DNA of 31,391 bases from assembly GCA_964387935.1 (NCBI GenBank), contig CAYLZN010000020.1, positions 1 to 31,391 of the forward strand. The letters are read 5' to 3'. Of this stretch, positions 1 to 6,336 are shown in pieces. The position numbers and the translations under genes were made by a program. Under the pieces are notes generated by a model, which had not been told where the DNA came from, did not search any database, and saw only the letters and a program-made list of their open reading frames with translations. The stretch is from CAYLZN01 sp964387935. Lineage in GTDB: Bacteria > Acidobacteriota > Vicinamibacteria > Vicinamibacterales > JAFNAJ01. Each line of letters opens with the position of its first letter. Positions within the stretch are counted from its first letter, which is position 1.

Positions 1-65
1 CTAGGGCCCAGTCTATCCGATGTGCGGTCCGAGGATATGACGAAGCCCGACGCGTGGAGGTTCGA

Positions 66-1427
66 CTAGACCGTGCTGTCCAGGATGGTCTCGAAACCGA
101 GCGAGGCGAGATCCCGTTCGATCGTCTCCTTGTCCCCGACGACGGTCACGAGCGCGTCGGCGGTGTGCAGATGGCGTGACGCGCTGCGGGCGGCGCTGTC
201 GACCTCCACGTCGTTGACGCGCGAGACGAACTCGTCGAACCAGGTCATGGGCAGCTCGTAGACGGCCAGTTGCACCAGCCCGCGGGCCACCTGCTCGGAC
301 GTCTCGAAGTTGCGCGCGTAGCCGCGGGTGAGCGACGCGCGGGCCAGGGTCAGCTCGCGGTCGGTTGGCGGACGGTCCCCGGCCACGGCGCTCATCTCCG
401 CCAGGACGTCGGCCACCGCCGCCGCGGTCGCATCCGTCTGCACGCTGGTCTGCACCACGAACGGCCCCGGCCCGCGACGCCAGTCGAAGGCCGACCGGGC
501 ACCGTAGGTGTACCCCTTCTCCTCGCGCAACTTCAGGTTGATCCGGCTCACGAACTGCCCGCCGAGCAGCGCGTTCAGCACGACGAGCGTGTGGTAGTCG
601 GGCGTGGACCGCGCGACCGACACGTGCCCCACCCGCAACTCCGACTGCGGCGCCCCGGGCCGGTCCACGATGGCCAGCCGGCGGCCCGGCGGGGTCGTCG
701 GCGCCGGACCCAATGGGTCGAACCTCACGGGCCCCGATTCGCCACCCACGTCGAACGCCTGCGCCGACGCGCCCGTCACCTCGTCGTGCGACAGGTCGCC
801 CACGGCAATGAGGAGCAGGCCGTCCGGGCGGAACCGGCGCGCGTGAAAGGCGCGAACGTCGGCGATCGTCGCGTCGCGGAGCGCCGTCTCGGTGCCGATC
901 GGGAGGTGACCATAGGGGTGCGGCCCGAACAGGTGAGAGGCAAAGGCGCGCTCGGCAAGCGCCGCCGGCACGTCACGCAACTGGGCGAGGCGATTGCATC
1001 GCAGGTCGCGCACGCGCTCGAAGTCCGCCTCGGCGAGCCGCGGCCGGAACACCATGTCTGCCAGGAGACGCAGCGCCTCGCCGTGGTAACGGCTCAGTGC
1101 GACGATGGTGACCACCGTCGCGTCGTACCCCGTGTCGATCGCGAGGTGTCCCCCCATGCGTGCCAGCGCCTCGTGCATCGCGATCGCATCACGGTCGTCA
1201 CTGCCCTCGTCGAGCAGGTCGGCGGTGAGCGCGGCAAGGCCCGGCCGATCCGGCGGATCGGCCGACGAACCCGCCGGCACGACCACCTGGAACGTCACGA
1301 CGGGCACCTCCCGGCGTTCCACGGTCCAGAGGCCAAGCCCGTTGGCAAGACGGCCTCGAGCGACCGGGGGGAACCGCACCGGGAGATCCGGGCCGACGGC
1401 GGGCAGGGCGCGGCGGTCGACGCTCAT
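66..1427 (-). CDS. M16 family peptidase-like protein, non-catalytic partner
   Basis: A 453-residue member of the pitrilysin/processing-peptidase (M16) family. The zinc-binding HxxEH motif is absent: the aligned position, about residues 67-71, reads LTADL. The C-terminal half keeps the family's LREEKGYTYGARS segment, whose Arg and Tyr bind substrate in M16 heterodimers. This is the usual signature of the non-catalytic subunit, which pairs with an active subunit to form a peptide-degrading chamber. The ATG at 1427 was chosen because it overlaps the stop of the upstream active M16 gene in an ATGA arrangement, and because the open frame further upstream merely runs antisense-like through that gene. 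Translational coupling to its partner is therefore likely. I see no clear signal peptide, so localisation is uncertain. The heterodimer is inferred from family knowledge plus gene order. Confidence 0.9.
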   Translation of the reverse strand: MSVDRRALPAVGPDLPVRFPPVARGRLANGLGLWTVERREVPVVTFQVVVPAGSSADPPDRPGLAALTADLLDEGSDDRDAIAMHEALARMGGHLAIDTGYDATVVTIVALSRYHGEALRLLADMVFRPRLAEADFERVRDLRCNRLAQLRDVPAALAERAFASHLFGPHPYGHLPIGTETALRDATIADVRAFHARRFRPDGLLLIAVGDLSHDEVTGASAQAFDVGGESGPVRFDPLGPAPTTPPGRRLAIVDRPGAPQSELRVGHVSVARSTPDYHTLVVLNALLGGQFVSRINLKLREEKGYTYGARSAFDWRRGPGPFVVQTSVQTDATAAAVADVLAEMSAVAGDRPPTDRELTLARASLTRGYARNFETSEQVARGLVQLAVYELPMTWFDEFVSRVNDVEVDSAARSASRHLHTADALVTVVGDKETIERDLASLGFETILDSTV

Positions 1428-2731
1428 GCGACCTGCGCCTGCGACGACCCGGGCAGCGCATGTGAGGTCTGGCCCCGCGGCACGACGCTGAGGGCCACGC
1501 ACGGCGCCTGGTGGACGACCATGGCCGCGGCGTTTCGGACCGCGACACCATCGACGTCGCGATACCGCTGGAGATCGCGGGTGAAATAGTCGGGCTCGCC
1601 GAGGAACACGTTGTAGGCGTTGAGTTGATCCGACTTTCCGTTGAAACCGCCGACCGTCTCCAGGCGCTGCACGAACTGCGACTCCACCTGCACGCGCCCG
1701 CGCTCGAGTTCCGCGTCGGTGGGCCCGTCGGTGGCGAGCCGGGCGACCTCGCTCCGTATCACCGCCTCGAGATCCGCCAGCGTCTGCCCGGGGGCGGCGG
1801 TCGCGACGATGAGGAAGAAACCCGACAGCTCTCGCGAATTCTGCGAAGCCCCCACGTCGAGGGCGATGCGACGCGTGAACACGAGTTCGCGGTAAAGACG
1901 CGAGGTCTTTCCGTTGGCGAGGAGATCTCCCAGCAGATCCAGTTCGGCGTCGCCGGGTTCGAACAGGCGCGGGGCGTGCCAGGCGAGATACAGCCTCGGG
2001 AACTCGACCTTGTCCTCCAGCACGAGGCGCACGTCCTGATGCAGTCCGGACGCAACCGGCTGCACCGGCGGACACGCAGGTCCCCGCGGAATGTCCCCGA
2101 AATAGCGCTCGGCGAGGTCGAAGGCACGCGGCGTGTCGATGTCCCCCGCCAGCGTCAGCGACGCGTTGGCGGGATGGTAGTACCTGCGGAAGAACTCGTG
2201 CACGTCGTCCAGCCGGGCCGCCTCGAGGTCGGCCGGCTGGCCGATCGTCATCCAGTGATACGGGTGCTGTGGTGGATACAGCGCGCTGGTGATGGCCATG
2301 AACGACAGGCCGTAGGGCCGGTTCTCGTAGTTCTGCCGGCGCTCGTTCAGGACCACGTCACGCTGGTTGTCGAACTTGGCCTGGGTCAGCGCGGGCAGGA
2401 GGTACCCCATCCGGTCCGACTCCATCCACAGGGCGAGATCCAGCGCGTTGAGCGGCACGACCTCCCAGTAGTTCGTGCGGTCGGCATTGGTGGAGCCGTT
2501 CAGGGCGGCGCCGGCTTCCTGCAGCGGGGGAAAGTACCCGTGGTCGTAGTGCTGCGAGCCCTCGAACATCAGGTGCTCGAACAGATGAGCGAATCCCGTG
2601 CGACCGGGCTGCTCGTTCTTGGACCCGACGTGGTACCACACGTTGACCGCCACGATCGGCACATCATGGTCCTCGTGAACGATGACGTCGAGGCCGTTGT
2701 CGAGCGTCCGCTTCGTGTGGACGATTTCCAT
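1424..2731 (-). CDS. M16 family zinc metallopeptidase, catalytic subunit
   Basis: A 435-residue M16 peptidase. The inverted zinc motif HLFEH is at residues 49-53 and is followed by MFEGS. A downstream acidic segment (NERRQNYENRPYG, around residue 130) supplies the expected third zinc ligand. The length matches the two-domain, about 50-kDa bacterial subunits of the PqqF/processing-peptidase type. No signal peptide is evident at MEIVHTKRTL. It starts 5 bp after the Mrp stop codon and its TGA overlaps the start of the non-catalytic M16 gene, so the two subunits are probably made together. The likely role is degradation of small peptides; the natural substrate cannot be read from the sequence. 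Confidence 0.93.
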   Translation of the reverse strand: MEIVHTKRTLDNGLDVIVHEDHDVPIVAVNVWYHVGSKNEQPGRTGFAHLFEHLMFEGSQHYDHGYFPPLQEAGAALNGSTNADRTNYWEVVPLNALDLALWMESDRMGYLLPALTQAKFDNQRDVVLNERRQNYENRPYGLSFMAITSALYPPQHPYHWMTIGQPADLEAARLDDVHEFFRRYYHPANASLTLAGDIDTPRAFDLAERYFGDIPRGPACPPVQPVASGLHQDVRLVLEDKVEFPRLYLAWHAPRLFEPGDAELDLLGDLLANGKTSRLYRELVFTRRIALDVGASQNSRELSGFFLIVATAAPGQTLADLEAVIRSEVARLATDGPTDAELERGRVQVESQFVQRLETVGGFNGKSDQLNAYNVFLGEPDYFTRDLQRYRDVDGVAVRNAAAMVVHQAPCVALSVVPRGQTSHALPGSSQAQVA

Positions 2732-2736
2732 GGTCG

Positions 2737-3819
2737 TCAGCGAACGGGGGTCAGCGGAATCGTCTTCCTGTAGCTGGCGATCGACACCTGGGCCGCGGTA
2801 CGCTCGGCGACCTGCAGGAAGGCCTTGCCCGGCACCGAGTCCGGCTCACTCTCGACAATGGGAATGCCGGCGTCGCCGCCACGGCGAATCGGCTCGTAGA
2901 GCGGGATTCCCCCCAGGAACGGCACGCCCGCCTCCTCAGCCAGTTGCTGGGCCCCGCCACGCCCGAAGATGTCGCTCTCGCGGCCGCAGTCCGGGCACAC
3001 GAAGTAGCTCATGTTCTCGATCACCCCGAGCGTGGGCACGTTGAGCTTCTGGTACATCTTGATCGCCCGCCGCGTGTCGGAGACCGACACCGACTGAGGC
3101 GTCGACACGACGATGGCACCGGCCACCGGGACCGTCTGCGTCAGGCTGAGGGCGACGTCGCCGGTGCCCGGGGGGAGGTCGACGATCAGATAGTCCAGTT
3201 CGGCCCAGCGGACGTCACGGAAGAACTGCTGGATCACACCGTGCAGCATGGGCCCCCGCCAGATCACCGGCGCGTCGTCGGTGGTGAGGAAGCCCATGGA
3301 CACGACCTGGAGGCCGTACTTCTCGGCCGGGACGATCTTGTCGCCGTCGGTCCGGAGCTGCGACTGGACACCGAGCATGATCGGCACGTTCGGCCCGTAG
3401 ATGTCGCCATCGATCACTCCGACGCGACTCCCGTACTTCGCCAGCGCGATCGCGAGGTTGACGGCCACGGTGGTCTTGCCCACTCCGCCCTTGCCGGCGC
3501 CCACGGCGATGATGTTGCGGATGCCCTCGACAGGGGCCCGGCCCTGTCCCGGGTCCACCGCGCTCCGCACGCTCGCGGTCATCTGCACCTCGACCTGGGC
3601 GACGCCAGGCAGGGCGGCCACCGCAGCCCGCGCCTGGTCCCGCAGCAGATCCTTGACGGGGCAGGCGGGCGTCGTCAGTTCGATCGTGAACGCCACGCGG
3701 CCGCCGTCGATCGTGAGCCCCTTGACGAACCCGAGCGAGACAATGTCGCGGTGGAGGTCAGGGTCCCTGACGGCCTTCAGCGCCTCGAGCACCCCAGCTT
3801 CGGTCACGTGTCCGGTCAT
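2737..3819 (-). CDS. mrp: Mrp/NBP35-type iron-sulfur carrier P-loop ATPase
   Basis: A 360-residue Mrp/ApbC family protein that carries or transfers Fe-S clusters to apoproteins in the cytoplasm. Residues 5-80 form an MIP18 (DUF59) domain with the PDLHRDIVSLGFV segment. The deviant Walker A motif GKGGVGKTT follows at 109-117, then DGDIYGPN near 138, LIVDLPPGTGD near 211 and the cluster-binding CPDC motif at 275-278, all in family order. The ATG at 3819 is chosen because the domain starts right there and the open frame upstream overlaps the DUF4870 gene. It follows that gene by 2 bp and precedes the M16 pair by 5 bp, which implies one transcript. A link between Fe-S delivery and the peptidases is not obvious. 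Confidence 0.95.
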   Translation of the reverse strand: MTGHVTEAGVLEALKAVRDPDLHRDIVSLGFVKGLTIDGGRVAFTIELTTPACPVKDLLRDQARAAVAALPGVAQVEVQMTASVRSAVDPGQGRAPVEGIRNIIAVGAGKGGVGKTTVAVNLAIALAKYGSRVGVIDGDIYGPNVPIMLGVQSQLRTDGDKIVPAEKYGLQVVSMGFLTTDDAPVIWRGPMLHGVIQQFFRDVRWAELDYLIVDLPPGTGDVALSLTQTVPVAGAIVVSTPQSVSVSDTRRAIKMYQKLNVPTLGVIENMSYFVCPDCGRESDIFGRGGAQQLAEEAGVPFLGGIPLYEPIRRGGDAGIPIVESEPDSVPGKAFLQVAERTAAQVSIASYRKTIPLTPVR

Positions 3820-3821
3820 GG

Positions 3822-4169
3822 CTATCGCACCTGCTGTTCGGCGATGTCGCCGACGAACGGCAGCTTGAACTTCTCGCCCTGGTACGCCTTGAACATCAGC
3901 ACCAGCCAGATCGCCAGGCTGCCGATCCAGAGGAAGAAGCCCAGCAGCCACCCCAGCAACGGGATGGCCCACAGCACCATCTGCAGCACCGACAGCGGCA
4001 GGAACAGGAGCACCGACTGCATCGCGTGGAACTTCACGAAGCGGCTGTCCTTCTCGAGAACGAGGAACACGATGCCGGTCACGAACCAGAGCAGGTAGCT
4101 GAGGGCGGCGGCCATGTTCACCTCGAGACCCGTGCTCGACTTCTCCGGCAGCGGGGGCGGCACGTTCAT
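3822..4169 (-). CDS. DUF4870 (Tic20-like) small membrane protein
   Basis: A 115-residue protein with a proline-rich N terminus (MNVPPPLPEKSS). Three hydrophobic segments follow, roughly residues 20-37, 50-67 and 70-92, with the typical DUF4870 pattern LEKDSRFVKFHAMQS between the first and second. The family is widespread and of unknown function. The ATG at 4169 is preferred over an in-frame GTG 18 bp upstream because a GGAGGA ribosome-binding site lies 4-5 nt before it. The gene ends 2 bp before mrp. Confidence 0.88.
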   Translation of the reverse strand: MNVPPPLPEKSSTGLEVNMAAALSYLLWFVTGIVFLVLEKDSRFVKFHAMQSVLLFLPLSVLQMVLWAIPLLGWLLGFFLWIGSLAIWLVLMFKAYQGEKFKLPFVGDIAEQQVR

Positions 4170-4267
4170 CGATCCTCCAGTCGGCACCTCACGCGGTGCC
4201 TGGCGCAGACGTCAATCATATGGAGCGACCGGCGGAAAAGCCACACTGAAGGCCGTGTGGCGGGCCA

Positions 4268-4277
4268 NNNNNNNNNN
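4268..4277. other. Assembly gap (10 N)
   Basis: Ten undetermined bases. The real gap length is unknown. The reading frame of the membrane-protein gene entering from the right cannot be followed across it. Confidence 0.99.
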
Positions 4278-4657
4278 CCGAACGGACCGGGCCCTTCGAA
4301 CCGCGTGCGTGACTCGTGGTGCAGCAGGACCCAGAGCGTGTAGATGCCCAGCGCCGTGCCGAAAGGCAGCACGAACAGGTGAAGCACCGCGAGCGCCAGG
4401 GCCACGAGGCGGGCGAAGGGCCGATGGCCGCGTCGCAGCTGTCGCCCGACCCACGCGTTGACGCCCGCCCACACTGCGAGCAGGGCGGCTACGATCAGGA
4501 AGGTCGCCGCGGCGACACTGGCACTCATGCGCGGGCCGTCACTCCAGACGACGCCAAGGGCGCCGAGGCCGAGGATGAACACGGAGGTTGCCGCAAGCGC
4601 CGACAGCGCGCCCGCGAGCATGAACAGCAGGCCGGCCAGTTCGATGTGGCGTTGCAT
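4278..4657 (-). CDS. Hypothetical multi-spanning membrane protein, 3' end lost in gap
   Basis: About 126 residues are readable from ATG 4657 (MQRHIELAGLLFM). There are four hydrophobic stretches: near residues 7-25, 27-40, 47-66 and 83-105. A basic loop, GRQLRRGHRPFARL, lies before the last. The chain reaches LLHHESRTRFEGPGPF and then enters the 10-N gap. Similar short four-helix proteins usually end just after such a charged tail, so the true stop is probably in or near the gap. Neither frame after the gap looks like genuine protein. A GTG at 4672 is an alternative start. It sits between the DnaJ-like and DUF4870 genes in the same orientation. Function unknown. Confidence 0.65.
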
Positions 4658-4689
4658 GGATGGGACGGGCACTCACTCGGGTGCGGTCG

Positions 4690-5136
4690 TTACCGGACGC
4701 GAAACCGCAGGTCGAAGACATCGCTCCCGGCGCCCGAGGCCCGAAGGCTCAGACGGAACCGGGCGCCGTCTGCCACGCCCCGCGGGACCTGGACCTGCAC
4801 GGTCTCCTGGACCAGCGCGTGGCCCGCCCCGTCGCACGCGGCGCAGGGCTCGTCACCCACCTCGCCGCGTCCTCCACAAGGGCGGCACGACCGCCGCAGC
4901 GGCACCCTCACCGACACCGGCCCGCCGGCCATCGCCTGGCGGATCGACAGGTCCACGTCGGCTGCCACCGGAGCCTCCTCCATCGGGCCGCCGAAGAACG
5001 CCGCTTGCATGCGCTCCACGAGCGGCATCACCGACGGGAAATCGATGACGTCATCGCCAATCCACCGGCTTGCCGGACCCTCGCACGCGCTCGGCACCGG
5101 CTCGAGCACGGGCTGGACCTGTTCGTCCTCAGGCAT
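4690..5136 (-). CDS. DnaJ-type zinc-finger protein lacking a J domain
   Basis: A 148-residue protein with two CxxCxGxG repeats, CRPCGGRG (84-91) and CAACDGAG (98-105). These resemble one zinc site of the DnaJ cysteine-rich domain. A short piece like the DnaJ C-terminal substrate domain follows (QVQVPRGVADGARFRL, about 114-129). There is no HPD-containing J domain, so it cannot stimulate DnaK by the standard route. It may be a zinc-dependent holdase or may have a structural role. The N-terminal 80 residues are unassigned. It is the first gene of the minus-strand run ending at 66. A good promoter lies only a few bases upstream of the ATG, suggesting a leaderless or near-leaderless transcript. 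Confidence 0.75.
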   Translation of the reverse strand: MPEDEQVQPVLEPVPSACEGPASRWIGDDVIDFPSVMPLVERMQAAFFGGPMEEAPVAADVDLSIRQAMAGGPVSVRVPLRRSCRPCGGRGEVGDEPCAACDGAGHALVQETVQVQVPRGVADGARFRLSLRASGAGSDVFDLRFRVR

Positions 5137-5146
5137 GGTCGCTCGT

Positions 5147-5176
5147 ACGATAGGAACGCCGCACCGTACTTGTCAA
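5147..5176 (-). promoter_or_regulatory. Sigma-70-type promoter of the DnaJ-like/Mrp/M16 operon
   Basis: On the minus strand TTGACA (5176-5171) is followed by an 18-bp spacer and TATCGT (5152-5147). The -35 box is a perfect consensus match. The predicted transcript start is about 4 nt before the ATG at 5136, which leaves almost no leader. Confidence 0.6.
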
Positions 5177-5205
5177 GGCACGCGCGCGGTGAGAGAGTAG
5201 GCGTC

Positions 5206-5400
5206 GTGGCCGAGCCCCAGCAGTTGCAACATGAATGCCCGATGTGCGGGGAGTTGATGCGCCTGAAGCACCACACCCGGGTCGTCAAGCTGCCCGGCCT
5301 TCCCGAGAAGAAGGCCGTGGAGGTGGCCGAGTGGGAATGCCCGGAATGCGACTACTTCGAGGAGTATGAGCCGCCAGGACCGGGGATGAGCGAGGGGTAG
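5206..5400 (+). CDS. Small zinc-ribbon protein (two CxxC pairs)
   Basis: A 64-residue protein starting at a GTG (GTG GCC GAG). CPMC lies at residues 11-14 and CPEC at 45-48, giving one four-cysteine zinc-ribbon site separated by a KHHTRVVKLPGLPEKK segment, and it ends in an acidic, Pro/Gly-rich tail. The start is chosen as the GTG nearest the conserved core; no strong ribosome-binding site is visible. It is divergent from the DnaJ-like gene. No specific family function is recognised. It has the same size and a similar start (GTG GCx GAG) as the zinc ribbon at 27124-27318. Confidence 0.75.
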   Translation: MAEPQQLQHECPMCGELMRLKHHTRVVKLPGLPEKKAVEVAEWECPECDYFEEYEPPGPGMSEG

Positions 5401-5405
5401 AGATC

Positions 5406-5454
5406 CGGCTGGCGGCTTGCGGCGGGCGGCTCGCGGCGGGCGGCGGGCGGCGGG
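5406..5454. repeat. Tandem heptamer array, seven units (CGGCKSG-like)
   Basis: Seven consecutive 7-bp units: CGGCTGG, CGGCTTG, CGGCGGG, CGGCTCG, then three CGGCGGG. They lie just after the zinc-ribbon stop codon. The period and the constant GGC core match the arrays at 5716-5736 and 14353-14436. Confidence 0.85.
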
Positions 5455-5492
5455 CGCGGCCGACACGGTGTGCTGTCCAATCGAGACCAGGG

Positions 5493-5714
5493 CTACTGGG
5501 CGCCGAGGGCCATGAAGATCTCCCGCCTGGTCGCGTCGTCGATCCGGTCCACCGCGAGTTCGGTCTCACACTGGTCGCACAGGACCTCGAACACGGTCGG
5601 GCGCGATTCCTCCAGCACGTCCACGCGCTCGGTCTTGAGTTCGACCACGTGTACCTGGGCGGTCTTGAGGAGAAACACCCGGGTATTGCCACAGGTGGGG
5701 CAGGTCAGAGCCAT
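5493..5714 (-). CDS. Small zinc-ribbon hypothetical protein
   Basis: A 73-residue protein (MALTCPTCGNTRVF...). One CxxC pair is at residues 5-8 and a second, CDQC, is near residue 46, so a single zinc ribbon is likely. The segment between is strand-rich and contains VHVVELKTERVDVLEESR. A helix-like tail, DDATRREIFMALGAQ, ends the protein. It is convergent with the zinc-ribbon gene at 5206 across the heptad array and divergent from the small gene at 5739. Function is not recognised. Confidence 0.75.
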   Translation of the reverse strand: MALTCPTCGNTRVFLLKTAQVHVVELKTERVDVLEESRPTVFEVLCDQCETELAVDRIDDATRREIFMALGAQ

Positions 5715-5715
5715 C

Positions 5716-5736
5716 GGCTTGAGGCTGGGAGCTGGA
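5716..5736. repeat. Short heptamer array, three units (GGCTKGR-like)
   Basis: Three adjacent 7-bp units, GGCTTGA, GGCTGGG and AGCTGGA, fill the space between two divergent start codons (5714 minus, 5739 plus). The last unit supplies the purine-rich stretch upstream of the 5739 ATG. The period is the same as at 5406 and 14353. Confidence 0.6.
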
Positions 5737-5738
5737 AG

Positions 5739-5957
5739 ATGAGCAGCGACGGGATCGAAGTCAGAAGTGAGGCGAGGGGATCACATTGGGTCGCCTGGGT
5801 CACCAAGACAGGTCAGTCCGAACAGGCCGCCCCGATCCTGATGGTCGGGATGACCCGGGAGGAAGCCGAGCAGCGGATGACCTCCTGGTGGCATGCCCGC
5901 ACCCCCTCGTCGCACGAGACGTCACACGACCTCAGCCGGCGTCCGCCTCGAACGTGA
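5739..5957 (+). CDS. Small hypothetical protein, paralogue of 14128-14349
   Basis: A 72-residue protein (MSSDGIEVRSEARG...). Its core IEV-x3-A-x-G-x2-W-x-A-x-V-x-T-x2-G, followed by a Met and an A-x(3-4)-M/LT-x-W helix, also occurs in the 73-residue protein at 14128. The two are therefore probably paralogues of one unnamed small domain of about 55 residues. The ATG sits directly after GGAAG. Its 3' end overlaps the convergent gene at 5932 by 26 bp. Function unknown. Confidence 0.6.
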   Translation: MSSDGIEVRSEARGSHWVAWVTKTGQSEQAAPILMVGMTREEAEQRMTSWWHARTPSSHETSHDLSRRPPRT

Positions 5958-6174
5958 GGTGCGAGGCGTCGAAAATATCACTCAGTTGCAGGATCTCCCC
6001 GGTTTCGTGCCCGCGGAGGACACAGTGCGGCCCCTTCGCCTCGAGTGAGACCATCGCCACGGCCCACTCGTACGAACGGTAGGCGGCCGCGATGCACCCG
6101 CAAGGCAGCCCCGCCAACGCGTGGAACTCGAACACCGGGTTCGTGCGTTCGTTGAGCACGTGGGGTGCGTTCAC
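5932..6174 (-). CDS. Hypothetical protein, 80 residues
   Basis: The GTG at 6174 is chosen because AGGAGG lies 5 nt before it; the longer open frame upstream has no such site. The product begins MNAPHVLNERTNPVFEF and contains a PCGC motif near residue 26. It then reads AAAYRSYEWAVAMVSLEAKGPHC, a strand-like pattern, and ends in an acidic tail. I recognise no family. It lies downstream of the hairpin at 6290-6324 that separates it from addA. Confidence 0.65.
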   Translation of the reverse strand: MNAPHVLNERTNPVFEFHALAGLPCGCIAAAYRSYEWAVAMVSLEAKGPHCVLRGHETGEILQLSDIFDASHLTFEADAG

Positions 6175-6289
6175 GGCTGCCTCCTGGCGAACACCGGTTG
6201 CAAGGACGACGCCATCGGCCTCTGCCGGGGCTCGGTGCCACATCCTGAGGCTCGCCGGGCTTTGCTCCCTGTGGGGACACGTTGACGGA

Positions 6290-6324
6290 GGCGCCCAGCC
6301 GACATCCGCTGTCGGCCGGGCGCC
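6290..6324 (-). terminator. Long hairpin after addA (terminator without U-tract)
   Basis: Arms GGCGCCC-A-GCCGACA (6290-6304) and TGTCGGC-C-GGGCGCC (6310-6324) form 14 paired bases with one A·C mismatch and a 5-nt loop. It sits 12 nt beyond the addA stop codon (6337). No run of T follows on the minus strand. It may be a Rho-assisted terminator, a 3'-end stabiliser or an insulator before the 5932-6174 gene. Confidence 0.5.
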
Positions 6325-6336
6325 GACCAGACGACT

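Noticed and set aside
270..1589. Several long plus-strand frames opposite the M16, Mrp, AddAB and SGNH genes
   Set aside because: Typical antisense shadows of very GC-rich coding DNA: His/Arg/Gly-rich, no domain patterns, no ribosome-binding sites.
66..2075. Single 669-residue frame covering the non-catalytic M16 gene plus an upstream extension
   Set aside because: The extension beyond 1427 lies inside the active M16 gene in another frame and is Arg-rich shadow sequence; the ATGA overlap gives a better start.
4166..4267. Continuation of the membrane-protein gene after the N gap
   Set aside because: The frame through the 10 N is arbitrary and the sequence after it (Arg/His/Cys-rich) does not look like a membrane-protein tail.
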